Assembly: GCA_965116695.1 (NCBI GenBank)
Contig: OZ220706.1
Location: 4,836,001 to 4,900,000 of the forward strand
DNA from: JAJDTT01 sp965116695
Lineage (GTDB): Bacteria; Acidobacteriota; UBA6911; RPQK01; JAJDTT01
Direction of reading: 5' to 3'
DNA: 64,000 bases
Made by a program: the position numbers and the translations under genes
The notes under the pieces: model-generated
What the model was told of the DNA's origin: nothing
Seen by the model: the letters and a program-made list of their open reading frames with translations, nothing else
Databases searched by the model: none
Shown here: piece after piece, positions 9,118-18,321 of the stretch
How positions within the stretch are numbered: position 1 is the stretch's first letter
How the letters are laid out: every line of letters begins with the position of its first letter

Positions 9118-10653
9118 CTACCGGAACCGGATCGAATACAAGTCGGCGTCCTTCATGACGAAGCGTAGCCGAATCGTCTTGCCGGAGAGTGCGCCGACGC
9201 CGGGACCCTTCTTCCAGTGGACCACCCGTTCCAGGTGATCTCCGAAGATCTCGGGGCAGTCGTCCAAGGCGTAGCCGGGCAGGGGCTTGCCGCCGGCGTC
9301 CTGGATCTCCACCCTCACGCTTCCGGCGACGGACGTGGAGAAGTTCATCTCCAGCCGATCGCCGTCGAACCTGAGGAGCCGGGTGGTGAACTCGCCTCCC
9401 TTGGCGGGAGCGTTGACGGAGACGAAGCCATCCACCCGAAGAACGAACCGGCGCAGATTGGTGTAGGCGCCTCTCCAATAATGTTCCGTGGCGTAGATGG
9501 AGATCTCATCGGGCGCGCCCGGCAGATCCGACTCGGTCTCGATCAGCCCCCAGTTCTGATAGTTGTCGCCGTAAACCCAGTTGTCGGTGTAGCGGAGCCC
9601 CGGCCGGATGAAGGCTTCTCCCCAGCGGTGGAACACCTGGCCGTCGCGGCTGCTCATGAAGAGCCCGTCGGTGAGGGCGGTCCCGTACCGCTCCGAGGTC
9701 ACCTTCCGGCCCGACGCCGTGGTGTAGTTGCGGACCTTGGACCGCGCAATGCGTTCCTCCAGCTCCGGCAACGCCCGCATGGCGTCGGACCAGCCCCGGT
9801 CCAGGTAGCGGGCCGGAAAGCCCAGGTAGATGTGGGGCGCCCGGTAGTAGGGAATGATGTTGTTGGTGTAGAGCTGCTCGGGCGGCGCTCCCGGGTACTC
9901 CAGCCAGTCGCCGGGTGTCCAATGGACGAAATCCTTGGAGGTGGCGGTCTTGATGTCCCGGAGGCCCTCCCTGAAATCCCGGTAGTAGGCCCGGTAGTGG
10001 CCCTTCCGGTGGTCCCAGAACGCCAGGTTGTGGCTGTCGAAGGCGCCGTCGGTGAGGACCGGCTCGTCCCGGACCGGGGACCAGCGGATGCCGTCCGGCG
10101 ACTGGGCCGCCATGAGGCCGCCGTTGCCGTTGTAGAAGGCCTTGTACCGGGCCTCCGGGGCGCAGTCGGGATTGGTGTCCTTGAACGCTCCCCAATTGTC
10201 CAGTTTCTCACTGGCCCAGACGATGTTGTTCTTCCTGGAACCGTTGAACTCGAAGAGTCCGACCTCCGGCCGGGTCCACGTCTTGCCGTCCCGGCTCTCC
10301 GCGTAACCGATGAAGACGTCGTGGACCGGAATGCTCGACGGCTCATGGGCCCAGGAGTCGTAGTACATCCGAAAGAGGTCTCCATCGCGAAAGATGGAGT
10401 AGTAGTTGCAGCCGTTGCCCTCCCAGAGCTTGTCGTGGTGCATCACGATCTCTTTGGGCATGGGATGATGCATTTGCAGGCGCACTCCGGACCGCTCCCC
10501 GATCAGGAAGCCGTCCACGAACAACTCCCGCTTCGAGCCCATGTCGTAGGCGGCGTGCTCCCGCGCCGCGCCGGGAATCCAAAACATCAGAACGAAGATG
10601 AGGACCGCGAGGCTCCGGATTGCAGTTCGACAGGCCAAGTTGCTTGAGATCAT
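9118..10653 (-). CDS. Secreted FVDD-type beta-propeller, glycosidase-like
   Basis: 511 residues from ATG 10653, chosen because GGAGGA lies 7 bases upstream and a signal peptide follows (SLAVLIFVLMFWIPGAAREH). The mature protein starts KRELFVDGFLIGERSGVRL, then MHHDKLWEG and FRMYYDSW. Blade turns read ESRDGKTW, SPDGIRW and SSRDGQVF. The C-terminal sandwich ends LRFVMKDADLYSIRFR, nearly the same as the protein encoded at 3655-5154, so these are paralogues within 6 kb. A longer middle loop (about residues 300-350) is specific to this copy. Role inferred: periplasmic glycan-binding or hydrolysing protein. It is divergent from the FAD oxidoreductase gene. Confidence 0.87.
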   Translation of the reverse strand: MISSNLACRTAIRSLAVLIFVLMFWIPGAAREHAAYDMGSKRELFVDGFLIGERSGVRLQMHHPMPKEIVMHHDKLWEGNGCNYYSIFRDGDLFRMYYDSWAHEPSSIPVHDVFIGYAESRDGKTWTRPEVGLFEFNGSRKNNIVWASEKLDNWGAFKDTNPDCAPEARYKAFYNGNGGLMAAQSPDGIRWSPVRDEPVLTDGAFDSHNLAFWDHRKGHYRAYYRDFREGLRDIKTATSKDFVHWTPGDWLEYPGAPPEQLYTNNIIPYYRAPHIYLGFPARYLDRGWSDAMRALPELEERIARSKVRNYTTASGRKVTSERYGTALTDGLFMSSRDGQVFHRWGEAFIRPGLRYTDNWVYGDNYQNWGLIETESDLPGAPDEISIYATEHYWRGAYTNLRRFVLRVDGFVSVNAPAKGGEFTTRLLRFDGDRLEMNFSTSVAGSVRVEIQDAGGKPLPGYALDDCPEIFGDHLERVVHWKKGPGVGALSGKTIRLRFVMKDADLYSIRFR

Positions 10654-10761
10654 CGGCTTCCTCCCCGGCTGTGACGTACTCCTATCGTACACGTCCCGCT
10701 GCGCACAATTCGCCCCATTCCCGGTTCGTATTTCGTGATTTCCGCCAGTATGATGGCGCTC

Positions 10762-11883
10762 ATGAACGTAGGGGTGGTGGGCGCCGGCATTTTCGGTCTG
10801 GCGGCAGCGCTCGAGCTTCGAGACCGGGGCCACCGGGTGACCATACTGGAGCAGGAGGGGATTCCCGGACCCAGGGCCAGCTCCAACGACGTCTCCAAGG
10901 TCATCCGCCGAATCGGGTATCAGCACGAAGCCTACGTCGAGCTGGTGGAACGCGCCGAGCGCCAGTGGACGAAATGGCAGGAACAGATGGGCGGATCATT
11001 CCTCTTCCGGACGGGACAGGTGTCCATCGTCAGCGGATCTTCCCACTACATTTCCCACTATCGGACCTGGTCGGGCCCGGATCTGACCGAGGACAGTTCC
11101 CAGTACTTGACCGTGCAGGAAGCTCGGGACCGATTTCCCCATTTCCGTTTCCATGACGACGACAAGGTTCGCTTCGACCCATGGACCGGCTACCTCCGCA
11201 GCGGACAGGCGGTGGCCGATCTGGCCGATCTGGCCGGGGCCCGGGGAATCGAGGTCCGATCCGGGACCCCGGTCTCCGGCCTGGAGGAGAAAGACGGCGC
11301 CGTGCGCGTCAGTTGCGGCGACCGGCCCCTGGTCTTCGATCGGGTCGTGGCGGCCGCAGGCGCCTGGATCGTCCGACTCTGGCCGACGCTTGCCGGATCC
11401 CTGTACCTGACCCGCAATCAGATGGCGTTTTTCGTTCCCCGGGACCGGGAGCTCTTCAGCCGGCGGAACCTTCCCGTCTGGTCGGTGAACACGGGTGAGG
11501 AAGCCTGGTACGGGTTTCCCATGCTGGTGGAGGGCTACGTCAAGGTCGCCGACGATCTCAAGGTGGACGAGACCCACCCGGACGTGGAGCGGACCAACAC
11601 CGGGCGCTTTCTGGAAATGGTCTCCCGATTCATCCAGGAGCGCATGCCCGGCCTGCACGGAGCCGAAATGGTGGGCGGGCGCTCCTGCCTGTACACCAAC
11701 ACTCCGGACGACCATTTCGTCATCGATTGGGCGCCCGGCGCCCGGCGGATCCTGATCGCCGGCTGCGGCAGCGGCCACGGCTTCAAGTTCGGCGGCTCCA
11801 TCGGACCCGTCGTCGCCGACGCATTGGAGGAAAAGCACAATCCTTTGGGGGATCTGTTTCGGATCGGCAACCGTTTCGGGTAG
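10762..11883 (+). CDS. FAD-dependent oxidase of the monomeric sarcosine oxidase type
   Basis: 373 residues if translation starts at ATG 10762; ATGs at 10750 and 10753 are alternatives and no strong ribosome site is seen. The N-terminus is the dinucleotide site VGVVGAGIFGLAAALELR. The C-terminal SCLYTNTPDDHFVID followed by GCGSGHGFKFGGSIGP is typical of monomeric sarcosine oxidase, pipecolate oxidase and N-methyltryptophan oxidase. Cys309 stands where those enzymes attach FAD covalently. The reaction would be oxidation of a secondary or tertiary amine with release of hydrogen peroxide. The M19 gene follows after 59 bases with its own ribosome site; together they resemble N-methyl-amine catabolic clusters. 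Confidence 0.9.
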   Translation: MNVGVVGAGIFGLAAALELRDRGHRVTILEQEGIPGPRASSNDVSKVIRRIGYQHEAYVELVERAERQWTKWQEQMGGSFLFRTGQVSIVSGSSHYISHYRTWSGPDLTEDSSQYLTVQEARDRFPHFRFHDDDKVRFDPWTGYLRSGQAVADLADLAGARGIEVRSGTPVSGLEEKDGAVRVSCGDRPLVFDRVVAAAGAWIVRLWPTLAGSLYLTRNQMAFFVPRDRELFSRRNLPVWSVNTGEEAWYGFPMLVEGYVKVADDLKVDETHPDVERTNTGRFLEMVSRFIQERMPGLHGAEMVGGRSCLYTNTPDDHFVIDWAPGARRILIAGCGSGHGFKFGGSIGPVVADALEEKHNPLGDLFRIGNRFG

Positions 11884-11942
11884 GCGTTGCCTCGAAACGA
11901 CCTCCGGAACCGCGTGCGAAAATTCCGTCGGGAGGACTGCAC

Positions 11943-12944
11943 ATGAGTGAGCGGGCGAGAGCACTTTACGACGGCGCCATCGTCATCGACGGCCTCAACG
12001 TGAGCAACTGGGACAGCCCGGCGGTGTACGTGAGCCTGCAACAGGGCCGCATCACCGCCATCAGCGCCACCCTGGCGACCTGGGAGGGCTTTCAGGAGAC
12101 CATGGACAACGTCGCCGGCTGGCTGCGCCGTTTCCGGGAGCAGGACGACATCGTCCAGGTCAAGAGCACGGAGGACATCCGGAAAGCCAAGCGGTCCGGC
12201 CGCACCGGCGTCATCCTCAGCTTCCAGAACGCCTCGCCCATCGAGAACGACCTGGATCGGCTGGGCCTCTTTCACGCGCTGGGGGTCAAGGTCATTCAGC
12301 TCACGTACCACGAGCGGAATCTGCTGGGCAACGGTTGCTTCGAGCGCCGCGACGACGGCTTGAGCAACTTCGGCGTGGACGCGGTGCGGGAGATGAACCG
12401 CCTGGGGATCCTCATCGACCTCTCCCACGTGGGGGACCGGACGACGCTGGAGGCCATCGAGGTTTCGGAGAAACCAGTGACCGTCACCCATGCCAATGCG
12501 CGGGCCTTCTACGACCATCCCAGGAACAAGCAGGACCAGGCGCTGAAGCGGTTGGCGGCCAAGGGCGGCGTGGTGGGAACGACCCCGTTCTGCAATTTTC
12601 TGCCGAAGCGGTTCGAGTCGACCCTGGAGGACTACATCGACGCCATCGACGACATGGTGCAGCGGGTCGGCGTCGATCACGTGGCGGTGGGAACCGACAA
12701 TACCCAGGATCAGCCGCTCTCCTTCTGGCGCTACATCACCTCCCAGCAGGGGACCGGCTACCCCTCCACCTTCAGCGACACGTCCCTGGACTACCTGAAT
12801 CTCTCCTTCCAGCCCAAGGGTCTGGAGGGACCGCACGAATTCCCGAATCTGGCGGAAGCTCTGTTGAACCGGGGGTACTCGGACGAGGACACGCTGAAGA
12901 TCCTGGGTGGGAACTGGATGCGGATTTTCGAAGAAGTGTGGTAG
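11943..12944 (+). CDS. Peptidase M19 (membrane dipeptidase) family protein with altered metal site
   Basis: 333 residues; GGAGG lies 7 bases before ATG 11943. The TIM-barrel of renal-type dipeptidases is clear: IDLSHVGDRT with His162, VTVTHANARAF with His183 and VAVGTDNTQ with Asp252. The usual first-metal motif DGHxD reads DGLNV (Leu18, Val20), and the bridging Glu of the GVEG motif is Gln95. The second-site ligands are thus kept and the first lost. This matches a subfamily common beside betaine, dimethylglycine and sarcosine catabolic genes, for example the dipeptidase-like gene of the Pseudomonas dgc locus (from memory). Classical dipeptidase activity is therefore doubtful. No signal peptide, so cytoplasmic. 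Confidence 0.88.
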   Translation: MSERARALYDGAIVIDGLNVSNWDSPAVYVSLQQGRITAISATLATWEGFQETMDNVAGWLRRFREQDDIVQVKSTEDIRKAKRSGRTGVILSFQNASPIENDLDRLGLFHALGVKVIQLTYHERNLLGNGCFERRDDGLSNFGVDAVREMNRLGILIDLSHVGDRTTLEAIEVSEKPVTVTHANARAFYDHPRNKQDQALKRLAAKGGVVGTTPFCNFLPKRFESTLEDYIDAIDDMVQRVGVDHVAVGTDNTQDQPLSFWRYITSQQGTGYPSTFSDTSLDYLNLSFQPKGLEGPHEFPNLAEALLNRGYSDEDTLKILGGNWMRIFEEVW

Positions 12945-12984
12945 CAGACCATCGAATGGGCCGCCCGGCCCAGGGACACAACCC

Positions 12985-14007
12985 ATGACCGAGATCGGAG
13001 ACGTCGGCGTGCCGAATCCCGCCAGCCTGTTCCGCGCCCGCGACAGCATCTACGCCGCCGACCTGCTCCTTGCCGCCGCCGTTCATCTGGATCTCTTCTC
13101 CCGGTTGGAGACCCGTGCCCTGAACCGGCACGAGATCTGTTCCACGCTGGGCATCCGGGACCGTCCGGCGGACGTGATGATGACCCTGTTCACCGCCATG
13201 GGCCTGGTGGAGCGCCGGGACGGACGCTTCGGACTGACTCCGCTTTCCAGGTCCTTCCTGACCCGAGGTTCAAAGCAGAGCCTGATTCCTTACTTTGCCT
13301 CCCTGGGACAGCGCTCCGCCTGCCGGTCGATGCTGAGGGTGCTCCGCACCGGCGAGCCCGCAAGCTGGGCCGACAGCAACCAGCAGGAGTGGGTGTCCGC
13401 CATGGAGGACGCGGGATTCGCCGAGTCGTTCACGGCTGCCATGGACAGCCGCGGCGCCTACTTCGCTCCTCTCCTGGCCAAGTCCTTGAACTGCGGCGAC
13501 CGAACCCGGTTGCTGGACATCGGCGGCGGTTCAGGGATCTACGCCTGCCACCTGGTCCTGCAATACCCTCAACTCCAGGCCTCCATCCTGGAGAAACCGC
13601 CCGCGGACACCGTGGCGGGAGGTTTTGTCAGCAGGATGGACCTTGCCGGCCGAATCGGGATCGTGGCGGGCGACATGTTCGACGAGATCCCCTCCGGATA
13701 CGATGTTCATCTTCTCTCCAACGTTCTGCACGACTGGGACCAGGCCAACGTCGAGCGCGTCCTGGCCCGCTCTTTCCATGCGCTCCTGCCCGGAGGGTTG
13801 ATCGCCATTCACGATACCCACATCGACGCTGACAAAACGGGGCCGTTGGAGGTCGCGGAGTACTCGGTGTTGCTGATGTACTCGACGGAGGGGAAATGCT
13901 ATTCGGTCTCGGAACTGAACGGCCTACTCGAGGCCGCCGGATTCAACGATTTCGAATGCGCCCCAATGAAGTGTCATCGGAGTCTGATTACCGCGCGAAA
14001 GCGTTGA
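12985..14007 (+). CDS. SAM-dependent O-methyltransferase-like protein
   Basis: 340 residues from ATG 12985. Residues 10-90 form a winged-helix dimerisation domain as in the Methyltransf_2 family (AADLLLAAAVHLDLFSRLE, then LTPLSRSFL). The SAM domain has motif I LLDIGGGSGIYA near residue 172, an acidic motif II region and the segment LSNVLHDWDQANVERVL, where plant-type O-methyltransferases carry catalytic His-Asp. The methyl acceptor is unknown. It starts 40 bases after the M19 gene on the same strand and is likely in the same operon with the FAD oxidase, which may link it to methyl-group handling. Confidence 0.88.
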   Translation: MTEIGDVGVPNPASLFRARDSIYAADLLLAAAVHLDLFSRLETRALNRHEICSTLGIRDRPADVMMTLFTAMGLVERRDGRFGLTPLSRSFLTRGSKQSLIPYFASLGQRSACRSMLRVLRTGEPASWADSNQQEWVSAMEDAGFAESFTAAMDSRGAYFAPLLAKSLNCGDRTRLLDIGGGSGIYACHLVLQYPQLQASILEKPPADTVAGGFVSRMDLAGRIGIVAGDMFDEIPSGYDVHLLSNVLHDWDQANVERVLARSFHALLPGGLIAIHDTHIDADKTGPLEVAEYSVLLMYSTEGKCYSVSELNGLLEAAGFNDFECAPMKCHRSLITARKR

Positions 14008-14059
14008 TCCGGGTACCCGGAGCCGGCCTGCCACAAGCCCGGCATCATGGCCGCGCCAA

Positions 14060-14917
14060 TCATCCTTGCGCGATCGCCCACATGAAGTTTTGGACGTCGA
14101 TATTGTCCCGTGGCTCAAGGGTTTCGAGTTCAGATTTCAGGTAGTCCGAGAACCGCAGCATCCGATTGTACGTCTTCCAGCGAACCTTTGGTGTGTACAG
14201 GATGTCGAAAGCGCAGATGCGGGCGGCATTCTGCGTATTCTTCGGCTTGATGAACTGGTGCCGGTCAGGGTACAGCAGAAAAGGAAAGTAGGTGGCGACG
14301 GTCCATTTGGCCGCCCCCATTTTGTCCAGTACGGATGCGAAGCGCCGGAACCGCCGTTGATACGATTCCTCCCCGTGAAGCAGCGAGTTTAGCGCCACCG
14401 CAAATGCTTTCTGGTGCTTCTTCGGTTTCAAAGCGTTTCTCAGAGCGGTCTTCTCGCTGGGAAAGATCAGGTTCGTCTTGTTCACTGCCTGCAAAGCGTT
14501 TCTGCAAACGTCTCCGAACTTCCCGTTTTCCAGCAGCCGCTCCAACTCGGATCGGCCCAGAATGGTCTTGGTCAACTCACGGGCCTCGACCTTGTAGTCA
14601 CGTTTCTCGCGAAGGTACTGGTCACCGTGGAAACCTTCCGGGTATCGGTCAAGAAAACCCTTGATGGATTGGTCAACGCTCCGATAGTCATCCCTGCCGG
14701 ACGCCTTTGGATCGAATCGATCCAACAACGGATGGCTCGGCGGTGGATCCAGGATCGTCAAGGTCACGTATTCCATCGAGAAGATCTTGGTGCCGACCTC
14801 AACAAAAAACACGGTTGCTTTGGAACCGTCGATTTTGAGGATCTGACCGATCCCCCATTCAGGCAGCATTGGATGTCGGACGCGGTCGCCTACGGTCAAG
14901 TCTTGTGTTGTCATCAT
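14060..14917 (-). CDS. DUF3553-like domain protein of unknown function
   Basis: 285 residues. The first 60 residues (LTVGDRVRHPMLPEWGIGQI and following strands) match the short beta-barrel domain that binds nucleic-acid enzymes such as UvrD-type helicases (DUF3553/CarD-like style). The remaining 220 residues are helical and basic with no recognised family; the end reads DNIDVQNFMWAIAQG. Base composition is visibly lower in GC than the neighbours, suggesting transfer. The start is either ATG 14917 or 14914; no good ribosome site is visible. The 190 bases upstream hold a C5/G5 hairpin at 15067-15083 and nothing else I can identify. Confidence 0.75.
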   Translation of the reverse strand: MMTTQDLTVGDRVRHPMLPEWGIGQILKIDGSKATVFFVEVGTKIFSMEYVTLTILDPPPSHPLLDRFDPKASGRDDYRSVDQSIKGFLDRYPEGFHGDQYLREKRDYKVEARELTKTILGRSELERLLENGKFGDVCRNALQAVNKTNLIFPSEKTALRNALKPKKHQKAFAVALNSLLHGEESYQRRFRRFASVLDKMGAAKWTVATYFPFLLYPDRHQFIKPKNTQNAARICAFDILYTPKVRWKTYNRMLRFSDYLKSELETLEPRDNIDVQNFMWAIAQG

Positions 14918-15106
14918 TTAATAGTGAGCTAGTCGGCACGTGCAATACAAGCGCCCCGCTTTGCGCACCTGTCCTGCCCGCTGTTACTCCTCCCGGAAAA
15001 GCATGGGGGCATCCTGGGAAGAGAACGTTCTTTTCTCCCTCATCATCGCCGATCCGAAACCGCCTGCCCCCGGCCGGTGGGGGAGGTTTTCTCATTCCCC
15101 TGTCCC

Positions 15107-18100
15107 TCAAAAATTGATCCGAAGAGACACCTGAAACTGCCTCCCCAGAAACCTGGAGGTGAACGAGAACGGCTCCGTCACCGGTCCCCGGCGTCCCTCG
15201 TAAGAGGACGGGAGTTCCTCCAGGGTCAGCTTTCCCACGGTCCCGTTGACCTTCCTCAGGTTCGTGCGGTGAAACATGTTGAAGCCGTCGATGACGACAT
15301 CCAGGGTCTTGTCCTCAAAGAGGGAGAACCGGCGCTTCACGCGCATGTCCACGGTGAAGTAGTCGGGTCCGATGCCGACGTTCCGGCCCACGCCCCAGGG
15401 CCGGTGGGTGCTGGTGTGGCGGTCGCCCACGTTGTCGTATCCGGCGAGGAGATTGAAAGGGGCGAAGGAGCGTTTGGTGACGATCCCGGAAAGGGTCAGG
15501 TCGCCGAACAGGTTGTTTCGCAGACCTCGTCCCCGGCCGGCCTTCCAGGGGAGGTTCCCGATGGTTCTCAGGACGAAGCGGTGACCGCGGTGGAAAGAGG
15601 ACAGGGCCCGTTCCGCCTTCGCGTCCCACTGCAGATGAGGCTGGAACGCCGAGTTGAAGTCCGTGTTCTCGTCGATGGCCTTGCTCCAGGTGTGATGCGC
15701 CGAGAGGGTGAGGATCTTCGAAAAACGCCTTTCCAGTTGCAGGAGCAGGGCGTGATAGAAGGAATTGGCCCAACTGCCGTACCTGTTGGCTTGCAGCAGT
15801 TCCGGCCTGTGAAATCCGGCGATGGGCCGCCCCTGGGCGCTGGTCCCGGCGGGATAGACGTTGACGTCGAGAGAACGGACCACGTGGGCGCCGCGGTTGA
15901 AGTTGTACCCGGCCGAAAGTGCAAAGCCCGCAACCTCCCTCTGGATCTCCAGGCTGGCCTGCTGGGCGTAAGGGTTCACGATGTCGCCGGCCACGTCGAA
16001 CCCGACCCGGAAGGGGAGCCCCCGGGTCGGTACGAGACCGTGAATCGCCAGATCCTCGGCCCCGATCCGCCGTCGTCCCAGGACGCCCCGCTCAAAGACC
16101 GACCGGTAGATTTCCGACGACGTGAGCGGCTGTCCCGTCAATGCACTTTCGATTCCGGGGATGCCGGTCCGGGGGACGTAGACCTGAATGATCTGCTGGG
16201 CTTCCTCTCCGAACAGGTCGTTGATGTGGGTGATCTGGCGGTTGATCCGGGCAAAAAAGATGCCGTAGCCGCCGCGCACGACGGTCTTGGGGCCGGGGCT
16301 CCAGGCGAAACCGGCGCGTGGTGCGAAGTTGTTTCTGTCCTGGGGAAACCCCGCCTTGCGGAAGAGGTCGTAGCGCACTCCCAACGTCAACAGGAAGCTC
16401 CGGTGGACCCGCCACGAGTCCTCCACGAAGAACCCGAAGGAATTCGCCCATCGGGTCCAGTGAGGATCGCCGAAACCCTGCTGGTAGGCGAGGGGCAGGC
16501 CCAGCGCGTAGGCCTGAAGCGAGGTCACGGGTTCGTCGACCGCCGCAGCCAACTGGGGAGAACCGGATCGCAGCAACGACTCCCGGATCGATCGGGAAGC
16601 GCCATTGCCGACCTGGCCGTCGATGGCGGTCGAAAGGGGGACGCCCTCTCCAAAGACGAATCGCCCGCTGAAAAAGGTCTCGGAACGGCCGCTGTCATAG
16701 AAGGAGTAGATGTCGGCGCCGAACTTGACCGTATGTTGGCCCGAGACGTAGGTGAAGTTCTGCCGCGCTTGCCCCATGCGCTCGATGTTTCGGATCGGCA
16801 GGATCAGGTCTCTTCCGAATTGGCCGAATCCGTTGATGTCGATGGCGGGGCCGAAGGGGTCGGTGGGTTCGATGCCGAAGTCGTGGTACGCGAATCCCAG
16901 CCAGGTCTCGCCGATCCACTTCGGTCCCATCACCAGGCTGTTGCCGAGCGCCAGCGAGAAATCGTTCAGGTGCCGGTCGCGTCCCCGGTTCCGGGCCACC
17001 AAGGCTCCGAAGTCGGTGTTCTCGCTGTCCTGTCCGGTCCAGTTCCCGCGCAGGAAGAGATTGTGTCCGGGCCCGAACGCATGGTCGAAACGGCTCATGA
17101 ACTGCTGGCGCTCCTCTGCGAAGGGGAAGAGGCCGCTGTTGTCCTCGAACAGGGACACCACGTGGGGGTAGTTTCCCGGGATCAATGAGGTCGAAAGCAG
17201 TTGGTTCAGCGAGCTCGCGTGGGGTGGGGACGCGCCGTTGGCCAGGGCGTCGGCCAGAGCCTGCTGCGAGGGGGTCAGCTCGTAGAGAAACGCTTCGCTC
17301 CTGAGCAGAGGCACGTATCCCATCTGGTGGCGGTCGAGACGCTCGTAGGCGCTGAAGAAAAACGTCTTCCCGCGAACGATGGGACCGCCGAAGGACGCCC
17401 CGCTCTGAGCCCGGGTGTATTCCCAGCCATCCGGAATGCTGGGAATGTAGGCTTGAAAGCGGCGGTTTCGCAGAACTCCGAAGATGGATCCGCGGAAGTC
17501 GTTGTTCCCCCCTTTGGTGACGATGTTGATGGCCCCGCCGGGCGCCCCGCCCAGTTCGGCGGAGAATGAATTCCGGTTGACCTGAAACTCCCGCACCGCG
17601 TCCTGGCTGATGGAGGACCGGACGCCGCCGGTGGCGTAGTTGTTGTTCAGGCCGTCGATGGTGAACGCGTTGCCGCGGCCGCCGCCGCCGCCGATGCCGA
17701 GGCCGGACGCGGGGGCCGGGGCGAGTCGATGGTCTTTGTCGTCCGCCACGTAGCTCGAGTCGACGACGCCGGGGATCAGCAGTGCCAGGTCCAGATAGTC
17801 GCGGCGGTTGATGGGGAGGTCCTGGATGCTGACGGAATCGATGTGGTTGGACTGTTGGGTCTTGTCATGGGCGACGACGGTTCGCGTCGCCTCGGCCGTG
17901 ATTTCGATCGCCTGGGCTGCCGCCGCCAGCTTCGGGGAGAAGGTCCGGGTCTCTCCCACCCGCACTTCCAGATCCTGGACCCTGTAGGGTGCGAAACCAG
18001 GAAAATCGAAGCTCAGCGTGTAGAGGCCGGGATCGACCCGGCTCAGGACGTATTCGCCGAGATCCGAGGTGAAGACTTCCCGGCTGACGCCGCGGCCCTG

Positions 18101-18250
18101 GTAGGTCGCGACCACGGTCACCCCCGGGAGGACGGCCTGGGTCTGATCGTAAACGTAGCCGCGGATGGTGCCGGTGTCGGTCTGGGCGCTCAGCAGGACG
18201 CCGCTCGCCAGGAGCGCGGACACGGTTCCCACCCGACGCAAGAAACCCAT
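15107..18250 (-). CDS. Oar-like TonB-dependent receptor, copy 2
   Basis: 1047 residues from ATG 18250; an in-frame TTG at 18307 would add 19. A signal peptide ends near SAQTDTG. It is followed by a carboxypeptidase-regulatory-like beta-sandwich (GTIRGYVYDQTQAVLPGVTV, about residues 25-110), a plug (INRRDYLDLALLIPGV, then FTIDGLNNN and GGAINIVTKGG) and a long barrel ending SLRINF with the terminal Phe needed by the BAM machinery. It lies in the outer membrane; the ligand is unknown. It is the last gene of a four-gene minus-strand block and is a close paralogue of the receptor at 19253-22447. Confidence 0.93.
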   Translation of the reverse strand: MGFLRRVGTVSALLASGVLLSAQTDTGTIRGYVYDQTQAVLPGVTVVATYQGRGVSREVFTSDLGEYVLSRVDPGLYTLSFDFPGFAPYRVQDLEVRVGETRTFSPKLAAAAQAIEITAEATRTVVAHDKTQQSNHIDSVSIQDLPINRRDYLDLALLIPGVVDSSYVADDKDHRLAPAPASGLGIGGGGGRGNAFTIDGLNNNYATGGVRSSISQDAVREFQVNRNSFSAELGGAPGGAINIVTKGGNNDFRGSIFGVLRNRRFQAYIPSIPDGWEYTRAQSGASFGGPIVRGKTFFFSAYERLDRHQMGYVPLLRSEAFLYELTPSQQALADALANGASPPHASSLNQLLSTSLIPGNYPHVVSLFEDNSGLFPFAEERQQFMSRFDHAFGPGHNLFLRGNWTGQDSENTDFGALVARNRGRDRHLNDFSLALGNSLVMGPKWIGETWLGFAYHDFGIEPTDPFGPAIDINGFGQFGRDLILPIRNIERMGQARQNFTYVSGQHTVKFGADIYSFYDSGRSETFFSGRFVFGEGVPLSTAIDGQVGNGASRSIRESLLRSGSPQLAAAVDEPVTSLQAYALGLPLAYQQGFGDPHWTRWANSFGFFVEDSWRVHRSFLLTLGVRYDLFRKAGFPQDRNNFAPRAGFAWSPGPKTVVRGGYGIFFARINRQITHINDLFGEEAQQIIQVYVPRTGIPGIESALTGQPLTSSEIYRSVFERGVLGRRRIGAEDLAIHGLVPTRGLPFRVGFDVAGDIVNPYAQQASLEIQREVAGFALSAGYNFNRGAHVVRSLDVNVYPAGTSAQGRPIAGFHRPELLQANRYGSWANSFYHALLLQLERRFSKILTLSAHHTWSKAIDENTDFNSAFQPHLQWDAKAERALSSFHRGHRFVLRTIGNLPWKAGRGRGLRNNLFGDLTLSGIVTKRSFAPFNLLAGYDNVGDRHTSTHRPWGVGRNVGIGPDYFTVDMRVKRRFSLFEDKTLDVVIDGFNMFHRTNLRKVNGTVGKLTLEELPSSYEGRRGPVTEPFSFTSRFLGRQFQVSLRINF

Positions 18251-18321
18251 TGAGCCAAGTCTCGGCCGGTTATGACTTCGGGTCTGATCCTGAAGCGAGT
18301 TTCCCAACGGCGCTGAAGATC

